A DNA stretch of 64,000 nt from Ophthalmolycus amberensis (taxonomy: Eukaryota; Chordata; Actinopteri; Perciformes; Zoarcidae): assembly GCA_024529925.1 (NCBI GenBank), contig JAFEUB010001013.1:175001-239000 (forward strand), given 5' to 3'. The position numbers and the translations under genes were made by a program. This document shows, piece after piece, positions 48,000-59,516 of the stretch. The notes beneath the pieces are model-generated. The model saw only the letters and a program-made list of their open reading frames with translations, did no database searches and was not told the origin of the DNA. Positions within the stretch are counted from its first letter, which is position 1, and each line of letters starts with the position of its first letter.

Positions 48000-48802
48000 T
48001 TCTCTAGTCACACAATTCGTGCAGTTGATCTTCTTCCTGTGAATCCAAAATTGATTTTTTTTCTGACACTAAAGGTTGATGTTCTCTCACGAAGCTTGTT
48101 TAATATTCCAGACGTCCGGTCTCCGGTGTTCCTTTTTTCATTTGCATGATACAATTACAGAATTCTTTCAAAAGGCGTGATTCTTTTTTTCTATCTTCCT
48201 CTTTAATAGCATCTCGTTGTGAAATGACTGGAGTACATCGCCTGGTGCTTTTCTATCGGCCCTGTGGGCTTTCTTCTCACAGCTCATTTCATTAGTTCTC
48301 CTCCCCGCTGCTCTCGACGCGCACGCTCACCTGTCAGTCAGCCAGAAGTGTCTTTGGCCTTCTTCTCTTTTTTCTCTCCGTAAGAGAGGATCCAGGCCAA
48401 GTCCTCCTCAATTATAACCGAACCAAAGTGCAAAAACAGATTAGCGAGGCGGCTGCTCGTAAACAGGAACATCTGTCGCCGTTGTAGCTGCCGTGTGTCG
48501 TTGTGGAGAGTTTCAGGGTAAATGTGCCCCGCACTAATGTTAGCCAAACAAAAACAGAAAAAGTCAGTTTATTGTGTTTTTATGTTCAGTGATTTAAAAT
48601 GATTCAGATTGTTGGAACGAGCCCGCGGTGAGTAGCGTAATCACGAGTCATTTGGAAACGAGAAGGAGGTCCAGCATTCAGCGTTTCACTGGAACGAAAG
48701 GAGGGTACAGCTCTGGTGAGCGCTCATGACAAGCTCCCTCTGTCAGCCACCCGGACCGTGTGACGGGCGACCATGTGAGCCGCTGTGACAGATGGAAAAA
48801 GA
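48000..48802. promoter_or_regulatory. Repeat-free block, possible conserved non-coding element
   Basis: From about 48160 to 48760 the sequence is free of transposons and contains caattataaccgaaccaaag and ctcatttcattagttctcct among CT-rich words. Inference only. Confidence 0.2.
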
Positions 48803-48816
48803 CCCCCCCCCCCCCC
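48803..48816. repeat. Poly-C run (14)
   Basis: Directly visible homopolymer. Confidence 0.95.
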
Positions 48817-48879
48817 AAACCAAACCAAGCCATCTTCTCCTCCCATATCTATGACATCTATTCCTTTTAAGCTTCTCTT

Positions 48880-49371
48880 CTTTCTTTCTTTTTCTCACTC
48901 AAAGATATTGGAAATGGATCAAAGCCAAGTGGGATTAAATAGCTTGCATGTCAAAGCCCAAAAAATCATTAATGACATAAGTTATCTTTTGGTGGCTCAA
49001 AAAATTGGCCACGAGACTAATGAACTGCACCTTTGGCTCCGCCCCAAGATTATGCTTTACAGGCCTTTGCAGATTAAAATGACAAGGAATGGTGTGGTTA
49101 AAGGTTATGGGACTGCCACTTGCTGAATGTTTTCTCCTACCTGATTAGGGACTTAGTGTCATCAACCTCCCTCCATTATGGGAAAAGAACAATAGCTAAA
49201 GGGCTTAAACTGAAGAGCGCCGTCTAAAACTGAAGCTATGGTTGACAAACACTGTTAAATTAGGTTGGCGACAATGATGAATACTGTGGCTGGAGTAACT
49301 GTATTATTATGAGCTAGGCAATTATGGCAATAATCTGCTAATCTGCTTGCCACATTGAAATTGGAATATGC
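48880..49371. promoter_or_regulatory. Strong candidate conserved non-coding element
   Basis: About 490 bases with very few CpG, no repeats and many words of the kind found in deeply conserved vertebrate elements: aatcattaatgacataagtt, ccaagattatgctttacagg, gattaaaatgacaaggaatg, tgagctaggcaattatggca and ctgctaatctgcttgccaca. It lies about 12.3 kb into the putative first intron. A plus-strand frame crosses part of it but has no protein-like features. Confidence 0.4.
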
Positions 49372-49480
49372 ATCCATCCATCCATTTTTCTAAACCGCTT
49401 ATCCTGTTCAGGGCTGTGGGACTGGAGCCTTTCCCAGCATGCACCAAGTGAGCAGTTCCCGAGGGCGTACCCTGGAACAT
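49372..49480 (-). mobile_element. 3' tail of a fish LINE/SINE family, reverse
   Basis: catccatccatccatttttc followed by aaccgcttatcctgttcagg and ctggagcctttcccagcatg is the reverse of the tail at 5332-5399. The CATCCATC run is its simple 3' tail. Confidence 0.75.
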
Positions 49481-51399
49481 GAAATGCAAAGTAAAAAAAA
49501 AAGCATCAATATTTGAAAATGACAGTCTTCCTGCTGCAGGCTACTTTATTAGTTTAGTAGTTGTGTCGCATGCAACATAATTCCAAACAAAGGTCATGCT
49601 TGTCAGACTATGTCTTCTTGAAAGGAGCCCTGTGGAGTCTTCTTGTAAACAAACGTTGAGTTTGTTAACCGAGCGCGCCGTCTGTGTCCTTGAGGTTCCG
49701 ACGAACGCGTTGAATGAATTTCATTCCTCGTAAAACATTTACAAAGTCTTTTTCTTCTTCACTGCCTTTGCAGACACTTCTCTGAATGTTTCTGCGGCCG
49801 TCTGTCACTCAGACTGGCCTGTCCTCATAACAACACGGCTCTTTGGCACTTCTAGTGGTGATCAACTCCACGGGGCACCTTTAAGTTAAAGAGTCGCTAA
49901 ATGAGCAACAATGAGCCGTTAAGGTGGCACACCAGGGATTCCACCAGTGTATTGTAAGCCGAAGAATAGGTTGTTTTTTCCCTAATGTATTTTAAAAAAA
50001 ATTCACAATCATAATACATATTCCTTTGTAGGAAAAGCGATATTCCAGTTGATGGATGTATACATTTATTTGTTTAGATTTGATTCGTTTTTAATTATTC
50101 GTCTCCATAAAAATGTTGTCAAAAAGATTTTTTAAGATTTATAAACAACAGCTGGAATGGGACGGCTCGGTTGGAACCATAGATATAATGGTTGGAAAGC
50201 TCACCAGTAAACAAACTATTGGGAAAACAGCAGGTCTGAGATCAGTGTTTTTTACCCTCACGCTTCCAGCAGTCACAAGCTAAAGTCACCTAGCACCCTT
50301 AGCCAGCTAGCCAAACTGTTGGTAACTGATACGCCCAATGGAGTCTGTCTTGTGGCCTTTTCTTGTTTTTAATTCTGAATTCACCCATTGATAAGTCCTT
50401 TGAACCCAAACTGTCCAATCACAGTGTAGCTTCATGTTCAGCCTGGTTTAGTGGGTTTGGAGCTCGTCATGGTTAAACGTTGTGTAATAGTAATACTCGT
50501 TGGAAGGAGATTATAAAACGTTACCTTTCTTCTACGTTTCTTCTTAAGCACTTCTATGCTACGCTAGCTGCTGAAGGTATACTGAATGTCTACACATGCT
50601 GCTTTAGCTTTTTAACGATTGTAACAGTGACTAAAGACCGACCCGGCTTTACAGGAACAGTGTTGTTCCTTCATTTCATTGTCTTCTGTCTGCAGCTCCA
50701 GCTGATGTCGTGGTTCACTTTTACACTGTGATCTGTAGCTTTATCTTCTATCTTTATCTTTTAAACCTGGTATCAGATTACTGTATTCTGTCATTATCTG
50801 CAACACTGTCACTGCCAAAAAGCGTTGCAAAAAAGTTGCATTATTACTGTAAAGTTACCTCTGTTGTCACCACTACCACAGCATGTCATTTTAAGGCGGC
50901 CTCTTAATCCACAGCTAAGAAGGTACATTTTACTGATCCAGCAGCACACCCTCCCCCTCCCTTTGCTTACCTCGAAAAACCCCATTAACTACGGAGGTAG
51001 GATGGTAAAATAGGAAGATGACTTATGTGCCCGGGCCTCTGACCTACCCGCCCTCGCATCCCAGAGTCTATTTCCAGGCGCCGGGCTTTTTCAAACTGTG
51101 AGGATGATTTCTTAATCCCCAGGGATGCATCCTAGGATGGAAGTGAAATGCTTCAACCGTTCTGGTTTCCACCGCGCGAGCACCCTGACGGGTGGCAGGC
51201 CGGCTGCCCAGTTAGCTGGCTGGACGGAGAGAAAAGGGTGCTAATGAGACGTGTGCTGCGCTTTCATGTCTGTCCTCTCCCCAGCATGCCGTTTCTCCTG
51301 ACTCCGTGGGTTGTCTGAGCTATACGCATCTAGGTTTTCTGACTGCTAAAATTCAAAGTGGCTCCGTTTGAGCTGAAAAGTTAAATAGGCCTGGAATTG
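49481..51399. other. Putative intron, nothing recognised
   Basis: No exon with convincing borders. The part after 51040 is repeat-free with mixed composition. Confidence 0.45.
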
Positions 51400-51620
51400 A
51401 ATCAGGCATTTTCTGCGGTATGAAAGGCAGTGTGAAGGGGAGCTTGTTAATGAGCCCGTTTGGAACATCACTCATCAACGCCATTAAGCTCTGGCCAAAG
51501 CGACGGAGGATGGAACGAGCGAAAAGAAATGGATGAGCTAAAAGCTTAAGCTGTGTTTAAATAAAAACAAAAATCAACCGACAGCCAAAGTAATTGATCG
51601 GTGACTCCAGCAGCCAAAGT
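51400..51620. promoter_or_regulatory. Candidate conserved non-coding element
   Basis: Contains gagcttgttaatgagcccgt, acgccattaagctctggcca and taaagcttaagctgtgttta with no repeat features. Inference from motif style. Confidence 0.3.
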
Positions 51621-51839
51621 GAATCACCACATGCCTCTCCAAAAGTCTTCTTACGCCGTTTCAAACAAACCAAAATATATATTTTTGTGCTTACAACTCA
51701 AAAGGGACTAGATTGAACTTTTGATAATAAGATAGTAGTCAAATGCCATTAAAGTTAAGGTGTAGGTTCATAAAACATCCTATTGGACTGGGGCTCTGTC
51801 AAGTAATGGCTTTAAGGAGCATACTGGTAGTGCGTGTTT

Positions 51840-52330
51840 AATGGACTTTTTAAAGCTGGCCATGCATTTTTTAAATTGGCGTCATATAGTCCGGGCCATT
51901 CGCTTCCATTCATTTTATCACAGTTTAAAAATCAATGTGCATATGATTGAAACTGAGATGGCTCTGGCATTATTATTTTTTGGTAATAAGCAGGGACCGC
52001 TCAGAAATGTTGCCCTTAATTTGTGAGTATAAGGAAGCACGGACTTCTGATGTTCAGCTGCCGAACGGAAACCTTTCTAATGCAGGAAGCTACAAACAAT
52101 GTTCAAACAGTCCCTTTCACAGCATCTGTGTTTGCTTGTCGTTTGTCCTCCTGGGTTGATTTATTTATGTATTTTCCAAACAGCAGAGCTTGTTCCAAAG
52201 CTTTCTGCAGCCAACTCAAGGAAGAGGGACCTTCCTTGAGCTTAATTATCTCATGCAAGCTAACATGGATGGAAAGCATGACTAATAACACGAATTACAG
52301 AGCATGATTGAGCAAGATGTCTGGTAGATT
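51840..52330. promoter_or_regulatory. Candidate conserved non-coding element
   Basis: AT-rich, CpG-poor, repeat-free block with ggcattattattttttggta, cttgagcttaattatctcat and gattttaatttaatggacta. It ends just before the hAT insertion at 52410. Three overlapping frames cross it but share no protein family, so regulatory DNA is the better reading. Confidence 0.35.
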
Positions 52331-52409
52331 TTAATTTAATGGACTATAAGCTTAACCACGAGAACGGTCCTTTTTAAATTCACGCGTTTTCTCCTTTAAT
52401 CGTTGGCAC

Positions 52410-53396
52410 TAGGGCTGCAACTAACGATTATTTTAATAATCGATTAATCGGGTGATTATTTTTTCGATTAATCGATTAATCGGATAAAAAAAACAAAAAA
52501 GCATTCATTTCCAACCCTTTATTCAAAAACAGAACTGATCTTCAGAAAGTGCACAAACAGGTTGCTCCTTGAACATCCCTGAGCTGTTAAAGTAATAATT
52601 AAAAAACAAATGGACTAACACAAAAAACATACACATTTACGTTTAAAGGGACCTGAGCTGTCGGAACAATAAATAATTTATAAAAAATAAAGAAAAATAC
52701 AAATCAGAAAACTTAACAGGATTTGTTTGAACTGTCAGAACTTGTTCTCTTCACTACACTCACAAACTGAATCATCACCGTGGTGCTCCTGTGCCATATC
52801 ATGTCGCTTTTGCATATCTTGCAATGATCACACCTTTTCAATGCATTAAGTGTGAAATGCTCCCACACCTTGGACGACTTAGGTCGTACTGATTCCTCTG
52901 CCTCCGCCATGTTTCAGAACAACGTTACGGGTCCGATGCTCTTTCCTCTGTTGTAAATTGTTTGATCGCATAGTTTACTTTTATTGTGAAGAGCATGAAA
53001 ACGGAAGTGATTTTACTGTGAAGAGACAGGAAGTAGCATGATACGTGCTTATTCACGACAACAATGACAACGATAAGTGAAAACCTAACGTATATGTCGG
53101 GTGCAAGAGCGCGGTCTGTTCACTGTAACAGTTGTTAAACTGCAGTTTTCAGGAAGTAAAGTGTTCCGTTCAAAACCAGACGTGTCTTGGTCAGTCATTA
53201 GAAGCTCCACTTCACACAACAACTCGCTGTGCTCCGCTCTTTTTTTCCCCTTTTTTCTCAAACATCTCCGCGACTCATTGAGTGGCGTAATAATCGCGCG
53301 ACACAACGAATCGATAATGAAATTTGATAATCGATAATGAAAACTATTTTAATAATCGATTATTATCGATTTTATCGATTCGTTGTTGCAGCCCTA
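52410..53396 (-). mobile_element. 987-bp hAT element with perfect 8-bp target duplication
   Basis: Termini tagggctgcaactaacga and cgttgttgcagcccta are inverted repeats, each followed inward by ATCGATTAATCGAT-type words. The octamer gttggcac flanks both sides exactly (52402-52409 and 53397-53404). The interior holds a minus-strand relic of a BED zinc finger (52713-52910), so the element derives from an autonomous hAT transposon whose catalytic domain has been lost. The exact duplication suggests a fairly recent insertion. Confidence 0.92.
52713..52910 (-). pseudogene. BED-type zinc finger relic of a hAT transposase
   Basis: The 65-residue frame begins MAEAEESVRPKSSKVWEHF and contains CDHCKIC (C27, C30, C33), H40 and the RSTTVM motif (41-46), the layout of BED zinc fingers at the N-terminus of hAT transposases and ZBED proteins (aromatic residues W16/F19, then CxxC, then [ST]TxM). 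The zinc-binding histidine expected shortly after the STT-M motif is read as F49, and the sequence after it no longer fits the family, probably because of a frameshift. The dimerisation and catalytic parts of the transposase are absent from the 987-bp element. It is a non-functional remnant, useful as proof of the hAT origin. Confidence 0.82.
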
Positions 53397-53849
53397 GTTG
53401 GCACGCTCCCGTCAGGGCACCGTGGGAGATGCGGTTTGCTCAGGATTGTGTACCGAGACTCGAGTCCTGGATTCTGCTCCAGAGTTATAGCCGCGGGATC
53501 GTCTTTGTGTTCTTCCGAGGAGAGTGAGGATGATCATGAACATGTTTGTTTTGCTCACACGTATTGCTGTATAATAGCACAGGTAGTATTTACCACATTA
53601 AACTCTTCTGGCCTGACAGAAAGCAATTGTTTTGCAAAGCGATCGCGATAATTAAAGTAAACTGTGATATATCATTTCTAGTCATGCAATTATCTTGCAT
53701 GTAATTAGCTTTTCTGCCTGGTTGTCTTTCCAAAAATGTGGATGGATGGATATAAGAAGTCCTGGAGGCAAACTTCTCCTGCATGCTATAGGCGCTGATT
53801 AGCATTAGCATTAGCTTACCTTATCTTGATAATGTTAGACCAGGCAGCT
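53397..53849. other. Putative intron, nothing recognised
   Basis: No supported feature besides the target duplication at its start. Confidence 0.5.
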
Positions 53850-54002
53850 ACTCTACTTCTCTCTTGATTTATTACCTCAGTAAACATTGTAAACATGAGT
53901 TTATGGTCTCAATCTCTAGTTTCAAGTCTTCTTCAATACAGCATGATGTTCATTTAGTACATTATGGTCCATTTAGAGTCAAATAGAACATCTATTTGAC
54001 TT

Positions 54003-54046
<44 letters not shown>

Positions 54047-54270
54047 CACACTTTAGGACAGGGCTACGCTGTGATTGACAGATGGCTACCAGAACCGTAC
54101 ACGGCATCTCTACGTCAATCCTCCGCAGTCCTTATATCGTTACTTTTGATCACTGGTTGCAAGAAAGCCCCGATGGCGACGGCCACAACGCCGAACTCGT
54201 GGCTTCAAAGCGGAGTCCACAAACTAATGGGTGACGATGACTTGCAGAGTAACGGGCACATCGGCTACAT
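53850..54270 (+). mobile_element. Family A dispersed element, forward copy split by a (GT)n run
   Basis: Starts ctactctacttctctcttga, continues with the middle third (acattgtaaacatgagttta, tacattatggtccatttaga) and the last third (tctctacgtcaatcctccgc, cgatggcgac, aaagcggagtccacaaacta). A (GT)n microsatellite (54004-54043) sits where the ataaagcaggggatgctt segment is expected, so a microsatellite grew or inserted inside the element. Confidence 0.83.
54004..54043. repeat. (GT)n microsatellite inside a family A element
   Basis: Directly visible GT run. Confidence 0.97.
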
Positions 54271-55307
54271 TGACGACATAAATCCTCATGTAACTTGGCA
54301 GTCTAACGTTGTTTAATGTTACGTTGCCTTAGCACGCTATAGATTTGTCGAAAAACATTCCATCAAACACAATGAGAATAAAACATCAGAAAAATAAACC
54401 AACCGGTTGATGGTCAACGGTTGTTGCCCCAGGATCAATGGATGGCACAGTGTCGGGCTTCAGTAGAAATTTGATGATAAAACCCATCAATTTTGGGTAA
54501 ACAGGTTGGAGCCTTTATCTCGAAAATGTAGCATTTCAGAAAACAAAGCCACGCAGGGAGAATTAGGAATGCGCTGGATGTGAACTTCCCAGTGGATCCT
54601 GTCTGCTTGAACTGGCTTGCACAGAAGGCACTCGCAGCACCGAGCTAATCGCCACTCCATTACAACTCAGTCGGTTTGAGATGGTAGTGAGTATTATGTA
54701 ATTGCTTGTTAGAACTAAATACGCAGCGGGCACGACGGGTTAAACACCAATTAGTGCGGCGTGCGTCTGTCTGCGGGTGCAGCCGGGCGGCGCAGAGGGA
54801 GAGCCGTGTGTGTCGCTGTAACCTGAAAGTGGCTCCGGGGCTCTCTGGGTTCGCTCTGCGTTTCCACTCGACGGGTCTGGATGAACTGTCGTCCCCCGTT
54901 GTTACGGATTATTTTTTTCTACCTTCACCGGAGTGTCAAGGTCAGCGCGCTGTGACAACTCAAACACTCTCCGCTGAGCCTCGGAGCGCTGGCCCCCTTT
55001 TTCTTCCTTGAAAATGACGGGAGTGTTCGAGTACGAGAGTGTTTTTTAAGAGCGGGAGGCCTAACCTTCCCCCTGCTCCTCACCTTCTTCCCGCTTCTGC
55101 CCTCATTTTTATTCTCGGAGTGAGACCGCCAGTGCTCGATGGAAGTCGGTCGCACGTGCGCATTTATCCTTGCACATGCCGGGGGTCAGAGTGATCCCTG
55201 TGCTGTCCTCTCTGCACCCTGATGCGACTGCAACACACAGATACAGGCACTCTCGGGCAGGTGGAACCACTCTTTATATCTTATAGCTTCTTTTTGTGGA
55301 CCTAAAC
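54271..55307. other. Putative intron, GC-richer patch, nothing recognised
   Basis: The part 54720-55160 has raised G+C and scattered CpG. The 101-codon frame there has no recognisable family or splice borders. Confidence 0.4.
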
Positions 55308-55334
55308 GGACCCCCTTTTGGACAAAGGGGGTCC
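55308..55334. repeat. Perfect 11-bp inverted repeat (hairpin)
   Basis: GGACCCCCTTT (55308-55318) and AAAGGGGGTCC (55324-55334) pair exactly around a 5-base loop. Two smaller inverted words follow (ttgatcc...ggatcaa at about 55342-55366; ggacattgtcc at about 55370). Confidence 0.85.
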
Positions 55335-56229
55335 TGTGCCTTGATCCTGTGAGAACCTGGATCAAAGCAGGACATTGTCCTCTTTTTTGGACACTAGGAA
55401 GGTATTTACCAGGTATTTGGCACAGTGGTTACATGGAACGCATTTTAACTAAACCTGTCGGCGGGATGGAAAAGCTTTATTGAAACGATCGCCAAAACTG
55501 CACCGTTTATCACAGCCAGAAGTCATAATCGCGAGAATTTCATCTTTCCGACAGTCCTTGAACACATCATGTTTGACAAACGCTTTCAGCAGAAAATGCA
55601 ACCGAAACTAAGCTTAAAAGTACAAAAAAATGTCTCTTTTAAAATTGTACCCCAAATAAACCGTTTGAAGAAACCACATTCTCTAAAAAACAATAAATTC
55701 TCCTCAGTGCAACGAGGAGCACGTGGAACCTCCATTTCTTTTTTCAAATTCACACTTGTGGCAACTTGGAAACATTTTGGATGTATTCTATTGTTTGAAA
55801 GAAATTCAACTTTCGTCTTTTCTTTTTTTATGATTTATGGCATTGTAACTGTGTTGTCGTGAAAAACAGTTCTCTCTGCTTCTAGCAATGGTTGTGCAGT
55901 TTCCATAGAGGTGCAGGACTAACATACTGCAGTACAAATAAAGGCCAGAGAGAGAAAAATGTGACGAGAGGGCAAAACTCCCCCAAAGTGCTCAGGGGTT
56001 CGGAGGGTTAAAACCCCTGTACTGAACCTGAGAATATCTACCATTTCTGCTTGATTAAGTTACACAATAAATGATCAAATAAAATAAAAATAAATACAGC
56101 AGTCTTGTTGTTGGGTGAATGGCATGGCTTCCTCCTCTGTCTCATGTGTATGATTGGCGGGAATAGTGGAAGGATTAATGTCACACAGATGTCTCAGCCC
56201 TCCCACCATCATGGGCGGCTCGGAGACGA
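55335..56229. other. Putative intron, nothing recognised
   Basis: AT-rich, short frames only. Confidence 0.5.
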
Positions 56230-56760
56230 AACGGCGTCGTTTCTAAACGCACCACCACAGATGGATTCATTATGAGCTTTAATCAGCCCTCCATCAGCGG
56301 CCTAATACAGACGAGCACAGACGCGATGGCTGCTGACGTGCGTCGCCGCACATTGCTGATTAAATCAGATGAGAGTGTACAAGTCAGGTTTTACTTGCCG
56401 ACCTCCTTGACAGCCGGGACTCGCTCGGCCAGTCATGACGCAAACTTGACCGGTGTTCCGAAACGATTCAACACACACACAAACACACACTTTTAGAGAG
56501 AAGGAGGCACTATAGTTGCTCTCGGAGCAACGCTAAGTAAAACAGAGCATTCATTAGCCCGGTTTGGAACCATGCCCGACAATGAGGAAGAATTGAGCAA
56601 AAGAACGGGACGGACGGCAGCCGGCAGCTAATCCAATAAATGATGGCGTGTTATTAAAAAGCTCGCACCGGCAGTGAGATTAAAGCCAGGGCCATAAGCC
56701 GCTTTTGATTAATGAGACGGGCGATTAATCAAGTCTGTCTCCCAAACGCATGCGGGAACA
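56230..56760. promoter_or_regulatory. Candidate conserved non-coding block, possibly two elements
   Basis: Two repeat-free parts, 56255-56400 (attcattatgagctttaatc, cacattgctgattaaatcag) and 56540-56745 (gcattcattagcccggtttg, ctaatccaataaatgatggc, ttttgattaatgagacgggc). TAAT/ATTA and TGATTAAT motifs are dense. Inference only. Confidence 0.35.
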
Positions 56761-57173
56761 GATGTCGCCTCCTTTATTCACCATGCACAGAAGATTCCTA
56801 CCCTACCTGTGTGTGTGTGTGTGCATTATACAGAACTGTTGTTTTCTCCTGTTGTGTGGAAGTGGGTCACCTCGAGAAGGCGCCGACAGGAGGTAATCTG
56901 TCCACCACCTGAGACTTGAAACGGATTGGCTTTTTGCGTCGAGGTTTTACATCGTGGTATCTGCTTCCTCCCCCCCGTGCCACTTTTTCCCTTTTCTCTC
57001 CGGAGGTGTGGTCGTGGATGGATAAAAGGTTTCACGTTTACCGTTGCAGCAAACTTGTCTTACGTGAGCTCAGTTGCTTATTTCCTGTTTGTCTGTCCTT
57101 GATTCGAACCACAGGTTTGTCCGTTGGCGTCCTCCTTGCATGCGCTCCTAGTCTGAAGACGCTGCAGGCCTGC
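56761..57173. other. Putative intron, nothing recognised
   Basis: Includes a small (GT)n run near 56809-56822. The 258-codon frame starting at 56916 runs through GT and CT low-complexity sequence and is not a gene. Confidence 0.5.
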
Positions 57174-57202
57174 TGTGTGTGTGTGTGTGTGTGTGTGTGT
57201 GT
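57174..57202. repeat. (GT)n microsatellite
   Basis: Directly visible. Confidence 0.96.
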
Positions 57203-57339
57203 TGTCGTCTGCCAACTGCAGTGGTCTGATCTCAGAACAATGCAGGTTACCACAGTAGCTGCGTTCACGCATTCCATCACCATAAATGGGCAACATGGCG
57301 CGAGACGCACGACTGTCGTGCCGCATGCTTGTTTAGTGG

Positions 57340-57680
57340 AATTCACTCCTCTCAAACCCTTCCCTCTCACCTCCGTTTTCCTCCTTCCGCCTCCTCCCTT
57401 CTATTTATCGTTCATCTTTCCCTCTCCTCTACTTGGCATGCATTTCTTCTCCCCTCGCTCTCTTTGCTATTCCTCTCCTTTCCTCTCACCTTTCCTCCTC
57501 ATCATTGCCCTCCTCTCCTTTTTATTTGCCATTCATCACCTGTGCTCTCCCCTCCCAGGTATTCTCGTCCTCTCTCGCTCCCAAGCGTCCTCCCTCCCTC
57601 CCTCCCGTCCTCCCTCCCTCCCGTCGCTCTCTCTCTCTCGCCGCCATGCATATCCTCTCTCACTTTCCTTTTCTCTAGAA
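57340..57680. repeat. Pyrimidine-rich low-complexity tract with (CCCTC)n words
   Basis: About 340 bases nearly all C and T on the plus strand, with repeated tccctccctccc words near 57588-57620. It keeps three plus-strand frames open. Confidence 0.85.
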
Positions 57681-59516
57681 TCTAACAAATGAAGTGAAGG
57701 TCTGGTCAGCTTGGATTGATCTTGACTTATCTGGTTTGTTGAATAACTGATCTCATGAGGTCTATGAGTCATGGGAAACGCTCTCCTCTGATTGGCTGTC
57801 TTTCACATAGAGCTCCATTCAAGTTAAACCACATCAAATTGGTGTTCAACAAATATCAATTTGAGGGCAACTATAGCGACAATGCTGACTTAGCTGTGGC
57901 CATGCCATAAGAGAGGTAATACACCGAGGGGCGAATACACGAAGAGTGGAATGCAGCCGGTGATGGCACCGTGAATTGTGCAACCGCAATCCTGGAATAT
58001 ATTGCATTACCTCCTCTTCCTCTGCGATTCCTCATCGATATCAGCTCCAAAATATCACCATCTTTATCCAAACATGGAGGCGCTCTAGACGGCTCTGAAC
58101 AGCCTTGTTGGGCCAAAAAGAAACTAGACAGCGACGCTGACTGTTTTGTTTTCAAGTCCATTATTTATGCTTTTACATGTGAATCTTTTATGCTGCCGTC
58201 TTGGCCAGGAGGCCCTTAAAAAAGAGATTCTAAATTGAAATGGATGAATAAAGGTCGAAAAAAGAATGAACAGAACCGTGACGTTCAGACGGTGAGGGTC
58301 AATAAAGATTGATTCAAACTCTTAACCAGTGTGTTGAGACCGACGGTCTTTATGCTCTCTAAACATCACAACAATCTGCCGCTATTCAGGCTGATTTCCA
58401 ACTCTGCATTGTAACCATAGCAACCGCACAGCGTTTCCCTCCATCCTGCGTCCGGCACACACAGACCTCTGGCCTCGCCTTTTGTTGCTTGAATGAAAAA
58501 TGGATCTGCCTGATTTGTCCTCGGGGCGTCTCATCACGCCGTTTTGCAACAGAGCAGATTGAAGAGGCGGCACAATGTTGTTTTCATTTTGAAGGCCTCA
58601 AGAAGGAGTGAGAGAGGTTTGACTGTTCTGCTCTCTGGCTGTTGGGCCTTTTGCCACTTTATGACTATTATACATTAGAAGGATGGCAAAGGAATACTTA
58701 TGTCCTGCATTTTTCATCTTCAGTCATCTTCAGATTGTCTTGTAGTGTATAGCGTATCGCACAATCGCTGCCTCGTGATACCATCAACGACAACGGTATT
58801 GTGTGTTACTCTGTGATTCACGCCCTGACTAACGATGTTACGGCGCAAACATGCCCATAAAGTTTTGCAGCTGAGTGCAATTTTTTCTCGTTTACGTCTT
58901 GATTGCAATAATTTATGTGGCAAAGTATTGACCTAACCTCCAGAAGGCAATGAAGAGAGAAGAGAGGGAAACGGTCAGTTATTTGTTTAAAGGTTTATAT
59001 AATATCCTTATTTTTCATCGTCTTTTTTTCTCCTAATCTATTTTCCAAATTCAATCGTAGGGGAGCTTTATTTATTCATAACTGTCACTGCGTCCCAAAA
59101 GGAATGAGTTCAAGCACACACCTGATAATAACACTGCTTCACTTCCCACCGACTCTCTGATTGGACTGTTTTTGAAATGACCCTCATTTGCGTAGAAAGG
59201 GTGACGATTTTGCGGCAAACATCTGAGTGTTACCTGATAACCTTGAATATGTGCACATAGCACAGAAGCACCGAGGCGATTTTTGCTTGGCAGTGCAGTT
59301 CAGGGGGCATTTCAACCTTTTGTGGGTGCTTTGAGAGTTCCAGGTTGTTTTTATTGTCTTATTTGTGCAGGTTTATTTGCCGTAAAAGCCGCACAGTCCT
59401 TTTGTTAATTTGCCCCTGAGGCTTCCCGCTTCTGAAAATGATGTACTTGGTTGAGGAAATGTAAACCAGGACACAATCTTGTTATTTCATGCTTAATCCT
59501 TTAGAAGCGTTAAGTG
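57681..59516. other. Putative intron, nothing firmly recognised
   Basis: The part 57950-58240 is repeat-free (catcgatatcagctccaaaa, caagtccattatttatgctt) and could be a conserved element. The part near 58745-58800 has MITE-like gcgtatcgcacaatcg words. No exon supported. Confidence 0.4.

Noticed and set aside
56916..57692. 258-codon plus-strand frame, the longest in the window
   Set aside because: It runs through a GT microsatellite and a 340-base pyrimidine-rich tract; overlapping frames are equally open and no family features are seen.
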